A stretch of 26,129 bases of DNA from contig DDHN01000006.1 of NCBI GenBank assembly GCA_002338125.1, positions 10,467-36,595 of the forward strand, in the 5' to 3' direction. The stretch is from Patescibacteria group bacterium UBA1875 (GTDB lineage Bacteria; Patescibacteriota; CPR2; UBA1875). Below the pieces are notes generated by a model. It searched no databases. It was given only the letters and a program-made list of their open reading frames with translations, and was not told where the DNA came from. Positions 5,692 through 12,860 of the stretch are shown here, piece by piece (the stretch's first letter is position 1; the number at the start of each line of letters is the position of its first letter). The translations under genes and the position numbers were made by a program.

Positions 5692-8349
5692 ATGGAGGGT
5701 ATCCATGAAAAACCAGAGAAGATTATTCTTTCAGAACTGAAATCATCTCGCAAAGGATTGACTGATCACGAAGCAAAGTTTCGTCTTTTGAAATACGGCC
5801 AGAATGTACTTGACCTTGGCAAGAAAAAAAGTAAATTTTCGATATTCATATCAAATTTTAAAAGTCCTTTAATATATCTTTTAGCTGTGGCTGGTTTGAT
5901 AGCTTTGATACTGGGGAATACGATTGATTCTCTTGTTATCTTTGTCGTAGTTTTAGTTAATGCTATTATCGGATATTTTGAAGAGTCCAAAGCCGAAAAT
6001 ACCATTGAAGAACTAAAAAAAATATCTGCTCTGTCTACTTTTGTTATAAGGGAAGGGCAACAAAAAAAGATACCAGCTGCAAATGTGGTTCCGGGTGATA
6101 TTATCGTAATTGCTGAGGGAGTGAAAATCCCGGCCGATGCTCGACTGATTGAGGCCGTAGGTATTCAAGTTGATGAATCATCACTGACAGGTGAGTCAAC
6201 TTATGTCGATAAGTCAGCGCGCAGTCAGAAGAATAAAAAAGCTATCGAAGCTCGTAACCTTTTGTATATGGGGACAACTGTTACTAGTGGGCATGGCTTA
6301 GCAGTCGTATATGCCACAGGCGTAGAAACAGAATTTGGGAAAATAGGAGAGCTCGTTAGTGACGAATTCCATACCAAAACACCATTGCAAATAAAGCTTG
6401 AAAAATTTGGTAAACAAATAGGGGTAGTAGTGCTTTTGATATCTACCATTATTTTTATAACAGGGATAATCTTTGGTAATGATCCACTCTTAATGTTTGA
6501 GACAGCTGTATCGCTTGCCGTTTCGGCTATTCCTGAGGGATTACCAGTTGCTATTACTATAATCCTAGTTCTTGGAATGAAAAGAATGGCAAAGAAAAAG
6601 GCGATTATTAGGAATTTGTCAGCAGTAGAAACGTTAGGGACAACTACTGTTATTGCCAGCGATAAAACAGGGACGCTTACTCATAATAAGTTGAGTGTGG
6701 TGGAATTATACACAGATACCACATACACTGTTGGGGGAGATGGGTACGGCTTAAAAGGTAGTTTCTATAACAAAGGCATTATCGTTAAGCCAAATAAAAG
6801 CCTAAGAGAAATATTACTTGCTGCGGTTCTTGCCTCGGAAGGTGAGATAAGAGATAAAAATGGTCGAACGGAGGTGTTTGGTGATCCAGTAGACTCAGCG
6901 ATACTTGTTGCTGCAGCTAAGGCCGGAATTAAAAAAGAAAAAGTCTTCTTAAAATATCCTCGGAAATCAGAGATTCCGTTTACTTCTGAAAGAAAATTCT
7001 CTGCTTCCCAGAACTTAATTGAAAAAGGTAAAAAGCAGATTCATTTTAAAGGAGCATTTGAAGAGGTTCTGAAAAGATCAATTAGTTTCAACGGTAAAAG
7101 GATTTCTAATGCAAAAAGACAAGAGCTTCAAAAAATTTCAAAGGATATGGCTGAAAGAGGACTTAGGGTTCTGGCTGTTGCCAAAAAAACAGATCACTAC
7201 GGAAGGCTGACTTTGAATGATGTTCAGTCTGGATTTGATTTTTTAGGCTTTATTGGAATGAAAGATACATATAGGCAGGGAGCTAAACATGCTATTGATA
7301 TATGTAAGCGAGCTGGTATTAAAGTTATTATGTTGACAGGAGATCATCTCGATACGGCAAAGACTATCGGTCATGATCTATCAATTCTCAGAACCTCAGA
7401 AGAGGCTATCGACGCTTCCAGTCTAGGCGATGAGGATAAGGAGAAATTAACAAAAATTATTGAAAATATTAAGGTTTTTGCTCGGATTAGGCCAAAGGCT
7501 AAATATCAAATCATCGAAGCCTTGAAAGAAAATGGCGAGATAGTGGCCATGACCGGAGATGGTGTTAATGATGTTCCAGCTTTGGTCCGAGCAGACATCG
7601 GCGTTGCTATGGGCGTAGCTGGTACTGATGCGGCCAAAGAGTCAGCTGATATGATCTTAACCGATGATAATTTCGCAACTATTGTTACTGCTGTAAAAGA
7701 GGGTAGGACAATTTTTGAAAATATTAGAAAGACTATATATTATCTCTTCTCTACAAATGTTGGAGAGATATTCACTGTTGTTGGTGGTTTATTAGTCGGC
7801 TTTCCCTTAGTTTTGAACCCCCTACAAATACTTTGGATGAATCTAGTGACTGATACTCCGACAGTGATTCCACTTGGGATGGAACCAACCGAAGAGGATC
7901 ATCTTGCTAAACCTCCGAGAAATCCAAAAGAATCAATCCTATCCAAAAGAATTATTAGACGAACAATAATTGTTGGGTTGACGATGATGATTATTTCGCT
8001 CTGGTTATTTTGGGGTAATTTAGATAAAAGTGAAACTTATGCCCGAACCATGCTCTTTACTTTTCTGATTGTTTCTCAGTGGGTCAATGCTTTTAATGCT
8101 AAAAGTGAAGTAAGAAGTATTTTTAAGATAAATTTATTTGATAATATGTGGCTTGTTTGGGGAACAGTGATATCCATCATATTACAGTCTGTAATAATGT
8201 ATGTTGAACCAATAAGGAATGTTTTTAATATCACAACTCTTAATATTGTAGAATGGGGCTATTTGTTTTTGTTATCTCTTCTAGTGATATTGGTTGCTGA
8301 AATTGATAAGCTATTTGTAAGATGGTATTTAAAAAGCAATTCAAGATAA
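5692..8349 (+). CDS. P-type Ca2+-transporting ATPase (P2A, SERCA-like)
   Basis: 885 residues with all hallmarks: actuator TGES (166-169), PEGLP in M4 (281-285), phosphorylation site DKTGTLT (Asp324), and hinge TGDGVNDVPAL (621-631). Residues that bind calcium in SERCA are conserved: Glu of PEGL (SERCA Glu309, here Glu282), Asn and Glu of STNVGE in M5 (Asn768/Glu771, here 689/692), and NLVTD in M6 (Asn796, Thr799, Asp800, here 717-721). Both calcium sites therefore look largely intact, which favours Ca2+ over Na+/K+ or H+ transport. The N-terminal domain LTDHEAKFRLLKYGQN is typical. The product would export Ca2+ from the cytosol at the expense of ATP. It heads a rightward operon: the sortase gene begins inside its last 28 bp. 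Expression appears to start from a leaderless promoter. Substrate specificity is inferred from residues only. Confidence 0.94.
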   Translation: MEGIHEKPEKIILSELKSSRKGLTDHEAKFRLLKYGQNVLDLGKKKSKFSIFISNFKSPLIYLLAVAGLIALILGNTIDSLVIFVVVLVNAIIGYFEESKAENTIEELKKISALSTFVIREGQQKKIPAANVVPGDIIVIAEGVKIPADARLIEAVGIQVDESSLTGESTYVDKSARSQKNKKAIEARNLLYMGTTVTSGHGLAVVYATGVETEFGKIGELVSDEFHTKTPLQIKLEKFGKQIGVVVLLISTIIFITGIIFGNDPLLMFETAVSLAVSAIPEGLPVAITIILVLGMKRMAKKKAIIRNLSAVETLGTTTVIASDKTGTLTHNKLSVVELYTDTTYTVGGDGYGLKGSFYNKGIIVKPNKSLREILLAAVLASEGEIRDKNGRTEVFGDPVDSAILVAAAKAGIKKEKVFLKYPRKSEIPFTSERKFSASQNLIEKGKKQIHFKGAFEEVLKRSISFNGKRISNAKRQELQKISKDMAERGLRVLAVAKKTDHYGRLTLNDVQSGFDFLGFIGMKDTYRQGAKHAIDICKRAGIKVIMLTGDHLDTAKTIGHDLSILRTSEEAIDASSLGDEDKEKLTKIIENIKVFARIRPKAKYQIIEALKENGEIVAMTGDGVNDVPALVRADIGVAMGVAGTDAAKESADMILTDDNFATIVTAVKEGRTIFENIRKTIYYLFSTNVGEIFTVVGGLLVGFPLVLNPLQILWMNLVTDTPTVIPLGMEPTEEDHLAKPPRNPKESILSKRIIRRTIIVGLTMMIISLWLFWGNLDKSETYARTMLFTFLIVSQWVNAFNAKSEVRSIFKINLFDNMWLVWGTVISIILQSVIMYVEPIRNVFNITTLNIVEWGYLFLLSLLVILVAEIDKLFVRWYLKSNSR

Positions 8350-8924
8350 AATTAAGGAAAATATTATTATGGATTAGCTTTATACTAGCTATATTAATTA
8401 TCGTTACTGAAATATTTTTTGTTTGGGTAAATAGAAAAGCCTTTCTTGAACAAATAAATTATGATAAAGATAGAAGCTTTGAATATTATGAAGAAATGAA
8501 ATATAGGTGGTCGGATGAACCTAATAGAATAGAAATACCAAAGCTAGGCTTAATAGCTAAAATAACTTATCCAGATAACGAAACAGAGATGAATAAATTA
8601 TTACTTGAAAGTGTAACTCATATGCCCGGTACAGCGCTTCCGGGAGAAAAGGGGAATACTGTCTATACTGGTCATAGTTCAGCCCCAGTAGAAAGTGAAT
8701 ATTCGCATGTTTTTGCAACGTTAAATAGGATGAGGCTTGGAGATGACATCTACATCTACCGGGACGGTCAAAAATATGAGTACGAGGTGAGAAAAAAGAA
8801 TTTTGTTAAACCAAGTGAAATGTCGGTTATTTCTCAAGAAAAACAAGGTCTAACGCTGCTTACTTGTTGGCCGATAGGGACGGACTTTAAGAGGTTGACA
8901 ATATTTGCAGCTAAAATACAATGA
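8322..8924 (+). CDS. Sortase (class D/E-like transpeptidase)
   Basis: 200 residues with an N-terminal membrane anchor (about 13-36) after a basic segment, as in membrane-bound sortases. The catalytic set is present: His118 in YTGHSS, Cys182 in LLTCWP and Arg191 in FKRLTIFA. IEIPKLGLIAKI near 70-82 is the usual start of the sortase beta-barrel. Sortases cut LPXTG-like motifs of secreted proteins between Thr and Gly and attach the protein to the envelope. The gene overlaps the ATPase by 28 bp and is followed 34 bases later by a protein with a C-terminal LPKTG, its likely substrate. Several sortases need Ca2+, which makes linkage with a Ca2+ pump suggestive. Subclass assignment is uncertain. Stop codon is TGA. 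Confidence 0.92.
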   Translation: MVFKKQFKIKLRKILLWISFILAILIIVTEIFFVWVNRKAFLEQINYDKDRSFEYYEEMKYRWSDEPNRIEIPKLGLIAKITYPDNETEMNKLLLESVTHMPGTALPGEKGNTVYTGHSSAPVESEYSHVFATLNRMRLGDDIYIYRDGQKYEYEVRKKNFVKPSEMSVISQEKQGLTLLTCWPIGTDFKRLTIFAAKIQ

Positions 8925-8958
8925 AGGTGATCAGATTTTTAAATGTGGAAGGAGGGAG

Positions 8959-10413
8959 ATGAAACAAAAAAAGTTTATAGGGTTGATATCGATCAGCTAT
9001 TTATTGCTATCGTTTTTTGTATCATCACCTGCAATTGCTAGTGATGTTGCGGTAACGGAATTTACGGTTTTCGCAGATGATGATTCAGGGGGATCGGGAG
9101 ATTCATACCCAGATATATATAACGAATATGTTGTATGGCAAAAAGACGGTGGAATAAAATTGGCGGATATTGCGAATATATATTCCCCAGTTGTTTATGA
9201 TGTTTCGAATAGAGGGACAAACCCGAAAATTTACGGAAACATTATTACTTGGTCTTATGACTATAATATATATTACACGGATATTAGTAACCCAGCTTCT
9301 CCTATTGAATATCAATTGACGGATAATATCTATGAAAAAAGAGATCCGGTTATTTATAATAATTATATTGTATGGACTGATAAACGGAATGGTAATTTTG
9401 ATATTTATCTAGCAGATATAACTAACCCTGAAGTGCCAATTGAGTACCAAATTACTTCAAACATTGGTGATCAATATATCATTGATATACACGGTAATAA
9501 TGTTGTCTTTAAGGACTATCAGAATGATCCATCTGGTGACTTATGGATTGCAGACATTTCTAACTTAAATTCTCCTATTATAGAAGAGGTCTCTCAGGAT
9601 GCCGGCATTTTAGAGCATGGTTATTTGTCGATTTCGACCAGCTATATTGCTTGGTTTCAATCAGTAGCGAGAGACACTATTTGTTATTATGATATAACCG
9701 CAAAAAAGCAAACTAATATTCAGCAGTTAGAAATAACCAGTATTGATTATCTTGATTCTTGGGGGGATAAAATTGTAATTGCTGATTATGAATTTGGTGG
9801 AAGCGGTAATAGTAGTATATATTTGTATGATATTTCGAAAGATATCTTGACCAGAATTAGAGCGGATGTTGCCGGTATTTGGGGATTGGCCTTTCATCAA
9901 AATAATATAGTCTGGGAGGATTACGGGCTTGATTGGGGAGGCTCTGGCGATATTTTAGGAGTTATGCTTACTTATCCCGATACCACTCCTCCTACTTACC
10001 AAAACATCCCAGGTGATACCCGAGTAGTTAATCTTACCAATAATGAGATAATAAAAACGAATCCATACATTATCAAAGTCAAGCCAAGCGACGATGTTAA
10101 AATTGACAGGGTAGAATTTTATGTGGATGATGTATTGATATGTACAGAAACTGCGCCTGATGAACTGGGTGTGTTCTCTTGTTCTTGGGACACATCTAAA
10201 TATCATTCAGATATTAGGGTTGTTACTTATGATACTTCTGGGAATTCTACGGAGCTGAATAGAACGGTCACCGTAGATTCATCGATATATACGGACACAG
10301 AAGAAGATGCAGAAACCCTACCTAAAACAGGCATGAATATTCTTGACTATTTAAATCTAACGATTACTAAGTTACTCGATTTCTTGAAGTCTAAGATGAT
10401 GTTTCTGTTCTAA
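8959..10413 (+). CDS. Secreted beta-propeller/Ig-like surface protein with LPKTG sorting motif, 484 aa
   Basis: Start ATG 8959 has a strong GGAGGGAG site; an earlier in-frame ATG at 8905 overlaps the sortase and would spoil the signal peptide. Residues 1-30 form a Sec signal (KQKK, hydrophobic core, SSPAIAS). Residues about 40-350 contain repeating units of the kind xNYIVWTDxRNGNxDIYLADITNP, with variants TDISNPASPIEYQLT, ADITNPEVPIEYQIT and ADISNLNSPIIEEVS, consistent with TolB/WD-like propeller blades. Residues about 355-440 resemble a bacterial Ig-like domain (VKPSDDVKIDRVEFYVDDV). LPKTG starts at residue 454, followed by 26 residues, so it is a probable substrate of the upstream sortase. 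The tail is odd: moderately hydrophobic with KSK near its end and a final MMFLF. The last 23 bp overlap the convergent U32 gene. Confidence 0.85.
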   Translation: MKQKKFIGLISISYLLLSFFVSSPAIASDVAVTEFTVFADDDSGGSGDSYPDIYNEYVVWQKDGGIKLADIANIYSPVVYDVSNRGTNPKIYGNIITWSYDYNIYYTDISNPASPIEYQLTDNIYEKRDPVIYNNYIVWTDKRNGNFDIYLADITNPEVPIEYQITSNIGDQYIIDIHGNNVVFKDYQNDPSGDLWIADISNLNSPIIEEVSQDAGILEHGYLSISTSYIAWFQSVARDTICYYDITAKKQTNIQQLEITSIDYLDSWGDKIVIADYEFGGSGNSSIYLYDISKDILTRIRADVAGIWGLAFHQNNIVWEDYGLDWGGSGDILGVMLTYPDTTPPTYQNIPGDTRVVNLTNNEIIKTNPYIIKVKPSDDVKIDRVEFYVDDVLICTETAPDELGVFSCSWDTSKYHSDIRVVTYDTSGNSTELNRTVTVDSSIYTDTEEDAETLPKTGMNILDYLNLTITKLLDFLKSKMMFLF

Positions 10414-11602
10414 GGATTGTTCCTACTGGGTATTTGTTTTTAAGTAGTATCTTGGCAGTTTGCCCATTTCTTCCAGGGCTTATTACATTAGTTTCTTTGT
10501 CATTTACTACTATTTTTAAAATTTCGTCTTTTTTAATACCGTCTGGAGTTAACAACTCAACCAATGCCCCTTTGCTTATCTTGTTTTTTACAATAACCTG
10601 ACTGTCTTTAATTATTATTCCAATATATTCCCAATTGCAAATAGGGCTTCTGCCTTGATAGGTTCCTCCTTTATTTGCTTTTTCATATATAAAACCAGTT
10701 GTATAGTCACGATGGGCTATCTTTTGTAGCTCTCGTTTCAGTTTCTTTTTTTCGTTAGTTGTGTAGCTATTCTTCTTACTTAGCTCTAGAGCCTTTTTGT
10801 AAGCAAGGGCAGTTGCGGCCAGATAGTATTCTGTTTTGTTTCTTCCCTCAACTTTTAGTCCGGTAACCCCGGCTCTCTCTAACTTATCAATGTGTTCTAT
10901 AAGGCAAATATCTTTTGAACTCATGATATTGGTGCCTTCATTGCTTTCTTCAATCTTAAAGAATTCATTTGGTCTTTGTTTCTCCTCCAAGTAGACGTTA
11001 TAGTTCCAGCGGCAAGGTTGAGCGCAGTCGCCAAGATTTGCCTGGCGGCCGGTCATGTAATTTGAGAGTAGGCATCTGCCAGAATAGGAGATACACATTG
11101 AGCCATGCACAAAAACTTCAAGCTCAATTTTTGGCACTGCTTTATGGATTTCAGTTATCTCCTTTAAAGTTAGCTCTCTTGCCAAAACTACTCTCTTGAT
11201 ACCTAGCTCTTGATAAAATTTAACTGTTTCGAGGTTTGTTGTGTTTGCTTGGGTAGAAACATGAATTGGTATTTGTGGTGCAATTTTTCTTGCAATATTT
11301 ATTACCCCAATGTCAGCTATTATAAAGGCGTCTGGAGAAAGATTAGCTACTTTCTCCATATCGGCCTTTAAGGTTTTTAGATGTTTGTTATGGGCAAATA
11401 TATTAAAAGTTACATATATTTTCTTTTTTAAAGAATGAGCATATTGGATAGTTCTTTCAAGCTCTTCTAAATTATAACGCACTTCGCCTTTTCGAAGAGA
11501 ATATTTGTTAAGTCCGACATAGACGGCATCAGCACCAAAATCCAAAGCAATTCTAGCTCTATTATAATCGCCCCCAGGTAACACTAATTCTGTTTTATTC
11601 AT
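10391..11602 (-). CDS. U32-family protein (TrhP/RlhA-like), probable tRNA or rRNA hydroxylation enzyme
   Basis: 403 residues from ATG 11602. It begins ELVLPGGDYNRARIALDFGADAVYVG, a TIM-barrel-like start typical of the family. The U32 signature EVFVHGSMCISYSGRCLLS (162-180) is complete, with Cys170 and Cys177 plus Cys193 and Cys197 in GDCAQPCRW, the four conserved cysteines. Once called collagenases, characterised members TrhP (YegQ) and RlhA make 5-hydroxyuridine in tRNA and 5-hydroxycytidine in 23S rRNA; which applies here I cannot tell. The C-terminal part (about 320-403) looks like the small beta-barrel domain of YegQ-type proteins. The frame is open for 81 more codons upstream, but these run into the promoter region and the opposite gene. 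The 3' end overlaps the LPKTG gene by 23 bp. Confidence 0.88.
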   Translation of the reverse strand: MNKTELVLPGGDYNRARIALDFGADAVYVGLNKYSLRKGEVRYNLEELERTIQYAHSLKKKIYVTFNIFAHNKHLKTLKADMEKVANLSPDAFIIADIGVINIARKIAPQIPIHVSTQANTTNLETVKFYQELGIKRVVLARELTLKEITEIHKAVPKIELEVFVHGSMCISYSGRCLLSNYMTGRQANLGDCAQPCRWNYNVYLEEKQRPNEFFKIEESNEGTNIMSSKDICLIEHIDKLERAGVTGLKVEGRNKTEYYLAATALAYKKALELSKKNSYTTNEKKKLKRELQKIAHRDYTTGFIYEKANKGGTYQGRSPICNWEYIGIIIKDSQVIVKNKISKGALVELLTPDGIKKDEILKIVVNDKETNVISPGRNGQTAKILLKNKYPVGTILRTETSS

Positions 11603-11612
11603 AAGCTTCGCT

Positions 11613-11621
11613 ATTATACCA
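11613..11621 (-). promoter_or_regulatory. Extended -10 promoter of the U32 gene
   Basis: Minus-strand TGGTATAAT (11621-11613) is an extended -10 element with no good -35. Ten bases separate it from ATG 11602, so the leader would be only about four bases and has no Shine-Dalgarno. Confidence 0.65.
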
Positions 11622-11627
11622 AAAAAT

Positions 11628-11656
11628 TTGACATCGATATATAATATATCTAATAA
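11628..11656 (+). promoter_or_regulatory. Promoter of the small Cys-rich gene
   Basis: Perfect TTGACA (11628-11633), 17-base spacer, and TAATAA (11651-11656). It would give a leader of about 80 bases, unusually long for this window. It overlaps the upstream region of the divergent U32 promoter. Confidence 0.6.
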
Positions 11657-11688
11657 GAAGTATATATTCGTATTACTTCTACGTACTT

Positions 11689-11717
11689 TCTCGGTTTTCC
11701 AAGGGGGGGGATCGAGA
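11689..11717 (+). other. Leader hairpin containing a run of eight G
   Basis: TCTCGGTTTTCC can fold against GGGGGGATCGAGA with several G.U pairs. The G8 run (11703-11710) is striking in an AT-rich window. It lies in the leader of the 11742 gene, just upstream of its ribosome binding site. Confidence 0.5.
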
Positions 11718-11741
11718 ACAGAATAGAGGAGGTGTGAAGCC

Positions 11742-11969
11742 GTGAACGGCCTGAGGAAACTGTTTGGCATTGTGACGGCTATCTTGAACGTCATAAACCA
11801 AAAGCCAGATAACCTCACTGACTTGCGGATGCATTTCAAGTGCACTTTGTGCGGGGGGTATCAGGGCTATGAAACCTCTGATGTCGCCTGCATTACAAGA
11901 TGTAAGGATTTACGTTGTAGGTACATTAAAATCATCGAATATCACCCAAATCACACTAACTCATATTAG
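11742..11969 (+). CDS. Small Cys-rich (possible zinc-ribbon) protein, 75 aa
   Basis: Not recognised as a known family. The GTG start is chosen because GAGGAGGTG lies 8 bases upstream; the next in-frame ATG (11829) has no ribosome binding site. The protein has a hydrophobic or amphipathic start (LRKLFGIVTAILNVI) and five cysteines at 34, 37, 50, 54 and 59 (CTLCGG, ACITRCKDLRC), suggesting metal binding. It has its own promoter and ends in a hairpin overlapping its stop codon, so it appears to be a single-gene unit. Base composition is higher in GC than its neighbours. Confidence 0.6.
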   Translation: MNGLRKLFGIVTAILNVINQKPDNLTDLRMHFKCTLCGGYQGYETSDVACITRCKDLRCRYIKIIEYHPNHTNSY

Positions 11970-11994
11970 AGGCCCTTAAAAGAGGGCCTCTTAA
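11968..11994 (+). terminator. Hairpin after the small Cys-rich gene
   Basis: Perfect 9-bp stem AGAGGCCCT/AGGGCCTCT (11968-11976/11983-11991). The following TAAAATGC has no good T-run, so termination strength is uncertain. It separates the gene from the strong promoter at 12000. Confidence 0.6.
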
Positions 11995-11999
11995 AATGC

Positions 12000-12028
12000 T
12001 TGACAAGTATTACTAATTATGATATTAT
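12000..12028 (+). promoter_or_regulatory. Near-consensus promoter of a candidate non-coding RNA
   Basis: TTGACA (12000-12005), exactly 17 bases, TATTAT (12023-12028): one of the best sigma70-type promoters in the window. No plausible reading frame starts within 270 bases downstream. Expected start near 12035. Confidence 0.8.
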
Positions 12029-12034
12029 GGCCCA

Positions 12035-12300
12035 TGTACAGTAACGAAAGTATATTTACAACTTGCATTTATCGGAGGGTCCTTACTGGGGATGCGCCAA
12101 GGTTAGCAGCGAAGGATACGTCTTACGTATCAAACAAAGCGGGATACGCTAAAATTTGATCCCAAGCTTCTTTGCTACTACAATGAGCCTTCTCTGGTTT
12201 GGACCTATTTTGTTTTCGATTTCCTTCTTGGATAAGAGTTTGCTACTAGGGCTTAGGATTTGTCCCTTTGCCCAGGTGCTTGCTCTTATCCAAGGAGAAA
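12035..12300 (+). ncRNA. Candidate structured non-coding RNA, family not recognised
   Basis: The stretch is longer than 250 bases without a credible gene, yet follows a near-consensus promoter. Traced helices form two blocks. Block 1 is a three-way junction: TAGCAGCGAAG (12104-12114) pairs with CTTCTTTGCTA (12167-12177) with one mismatch and one G.U; it encloses a hairpin GATACGT-CTT-ACGTATC (12115-12131) and a stem GGGAT/ATCCC (12141-12145/12159-12163). Block 2 is a 15-bp helix CTTCTTGGATAAGAG/CTCTTATCCAAGGAG (12224-12238/12283-12297) with one G.U, enclosing GGGC/GCCC and GGA/TCC. I compared it by memory with tmRNA, RNase P RNA, SRP RNA, 6S RNA and common riboswitches and found none of their hallmark motifs. 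The 3' end is unclear because no T-run follows block 2. A 61-codon frame at 12156-12341 overlaps the helices and looks spurious. Confidence 0.55.
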
Positions 12301-12307
12301 ATATAAT
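12280..12307 (+). promoter_or_regulatory. Leaderless promoter of the Ig-like membrane protein gene
   Basis: TTGCTC (12280-12285), 16 bases, TATAAT (12302-12307), then six bases (TAAATT) to ATG 12314. The -35 box lies in the 3' strand of the long helix of the candidate RNA. AAGGAG at 12292-12297 is too far from ATG to act as Shine-Dalgarno. Confidence 0.65.
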
Positions 12308-12313
12308 TAAATT

Positions 12314-12856
12314 ATGGTTAGTAAATTTACAGAAAGATTAAAATCATTAGAGCTAAAACATTATTTAATAATAGTGGGTGCTATTATTGTTTTTGTGGGT
12401 ATTCTAATTGGGATATTTAATTACAGACAGAATAGGTTAACCTTTGAGATAGTAATAGAAAATCCCAAAGAAGGTGAAACATATTATTCTGATTCTGTTA
12501 TATTAGATGGGATGACTGAGCCTGGGGCAAAAATTATGGTAGAAAACTTAGAGACAGTGGCTGATAACACAGGTTATTTTGTTGCCGAAATACCGCTTAA
12601 TGATAAAAAAAATGTCTTCGTGGTAAAAGCTGAAAAAAATGGAATCAACACTGAAAAAACTATTACGGTTATAAAAGGAGAGTTTGAAGAACCGATTGCC
12701 AAAATGCCAAAGACAACTGATGAGTCACAGTATGAAAGGCTCAATAACTCTGGCCCGGAAACCTTTTGGCTAGGGGAGCTAGCTTTAGTTTCGGGTAGTG
12801 GAATGTTATGGCGAGCTTCAAGGAAAAAACTAAATAGGACAATCTCTAAAAGTTAA
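12314..12856 (+). CDS. Membrane-anchored Ig-like/glucodextranase-B-like domain protein, 180 aa
   Basis: Residues about 17-35 form a transmembrane segment (HYLIIVGAIIVFVGILIG) after a short charged start. Residues about 50-118 resemble bacterial Ig-like or glucodextranase domain B repeats: IENPKEGETYYSDSVILDG, TEPGAKIMVEN, AEIPLNDKKNVFVVKA. The C-terminal part has SGPETFWLGELALVSGSGMLW followed by RASRKKLNR, a hydrophobic stretch plus basic tail that looks like a sorting or membrane-retention signal without a clear LPXTG. The protein probably sits outside the membrane, held at both ends. It is transcribed from a leaderless promoter and ends four bases from the convergent fmt gene. Function unknown. 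Confidence 0.7.
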   Translation: MVSKFTERLKSLELKHYLIIVGAIIVFVGILIGIFNYRQNRLTFEIVIENPKEGETYYSDSVILDGMTEPGAKIMVENLETVADNTGYFVAEIPLNDKKNVFVVKAEKNGINTEKTITVIKGEFEEPIAKMPKTTDESQYERLNNSGPETFWLGELALVSGSGMLWRASRKKLNRTISKS

Positions 12857-12860
12857 TTTT

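Noticed and set aside
5634..5753. Longer N-terminus (40 more residues) for the DUF1704 protein
   Set aside because: It overlaps the divergent ATPase gene and its promoter, and a -10 box sits between it and the chosen start.
12156..12341. 61-codon frame in the candidate RNA region
   Set aside because: No ribosome binding site, covers strong RNA helices, and overlaps the start of the better supported 12314 gene.
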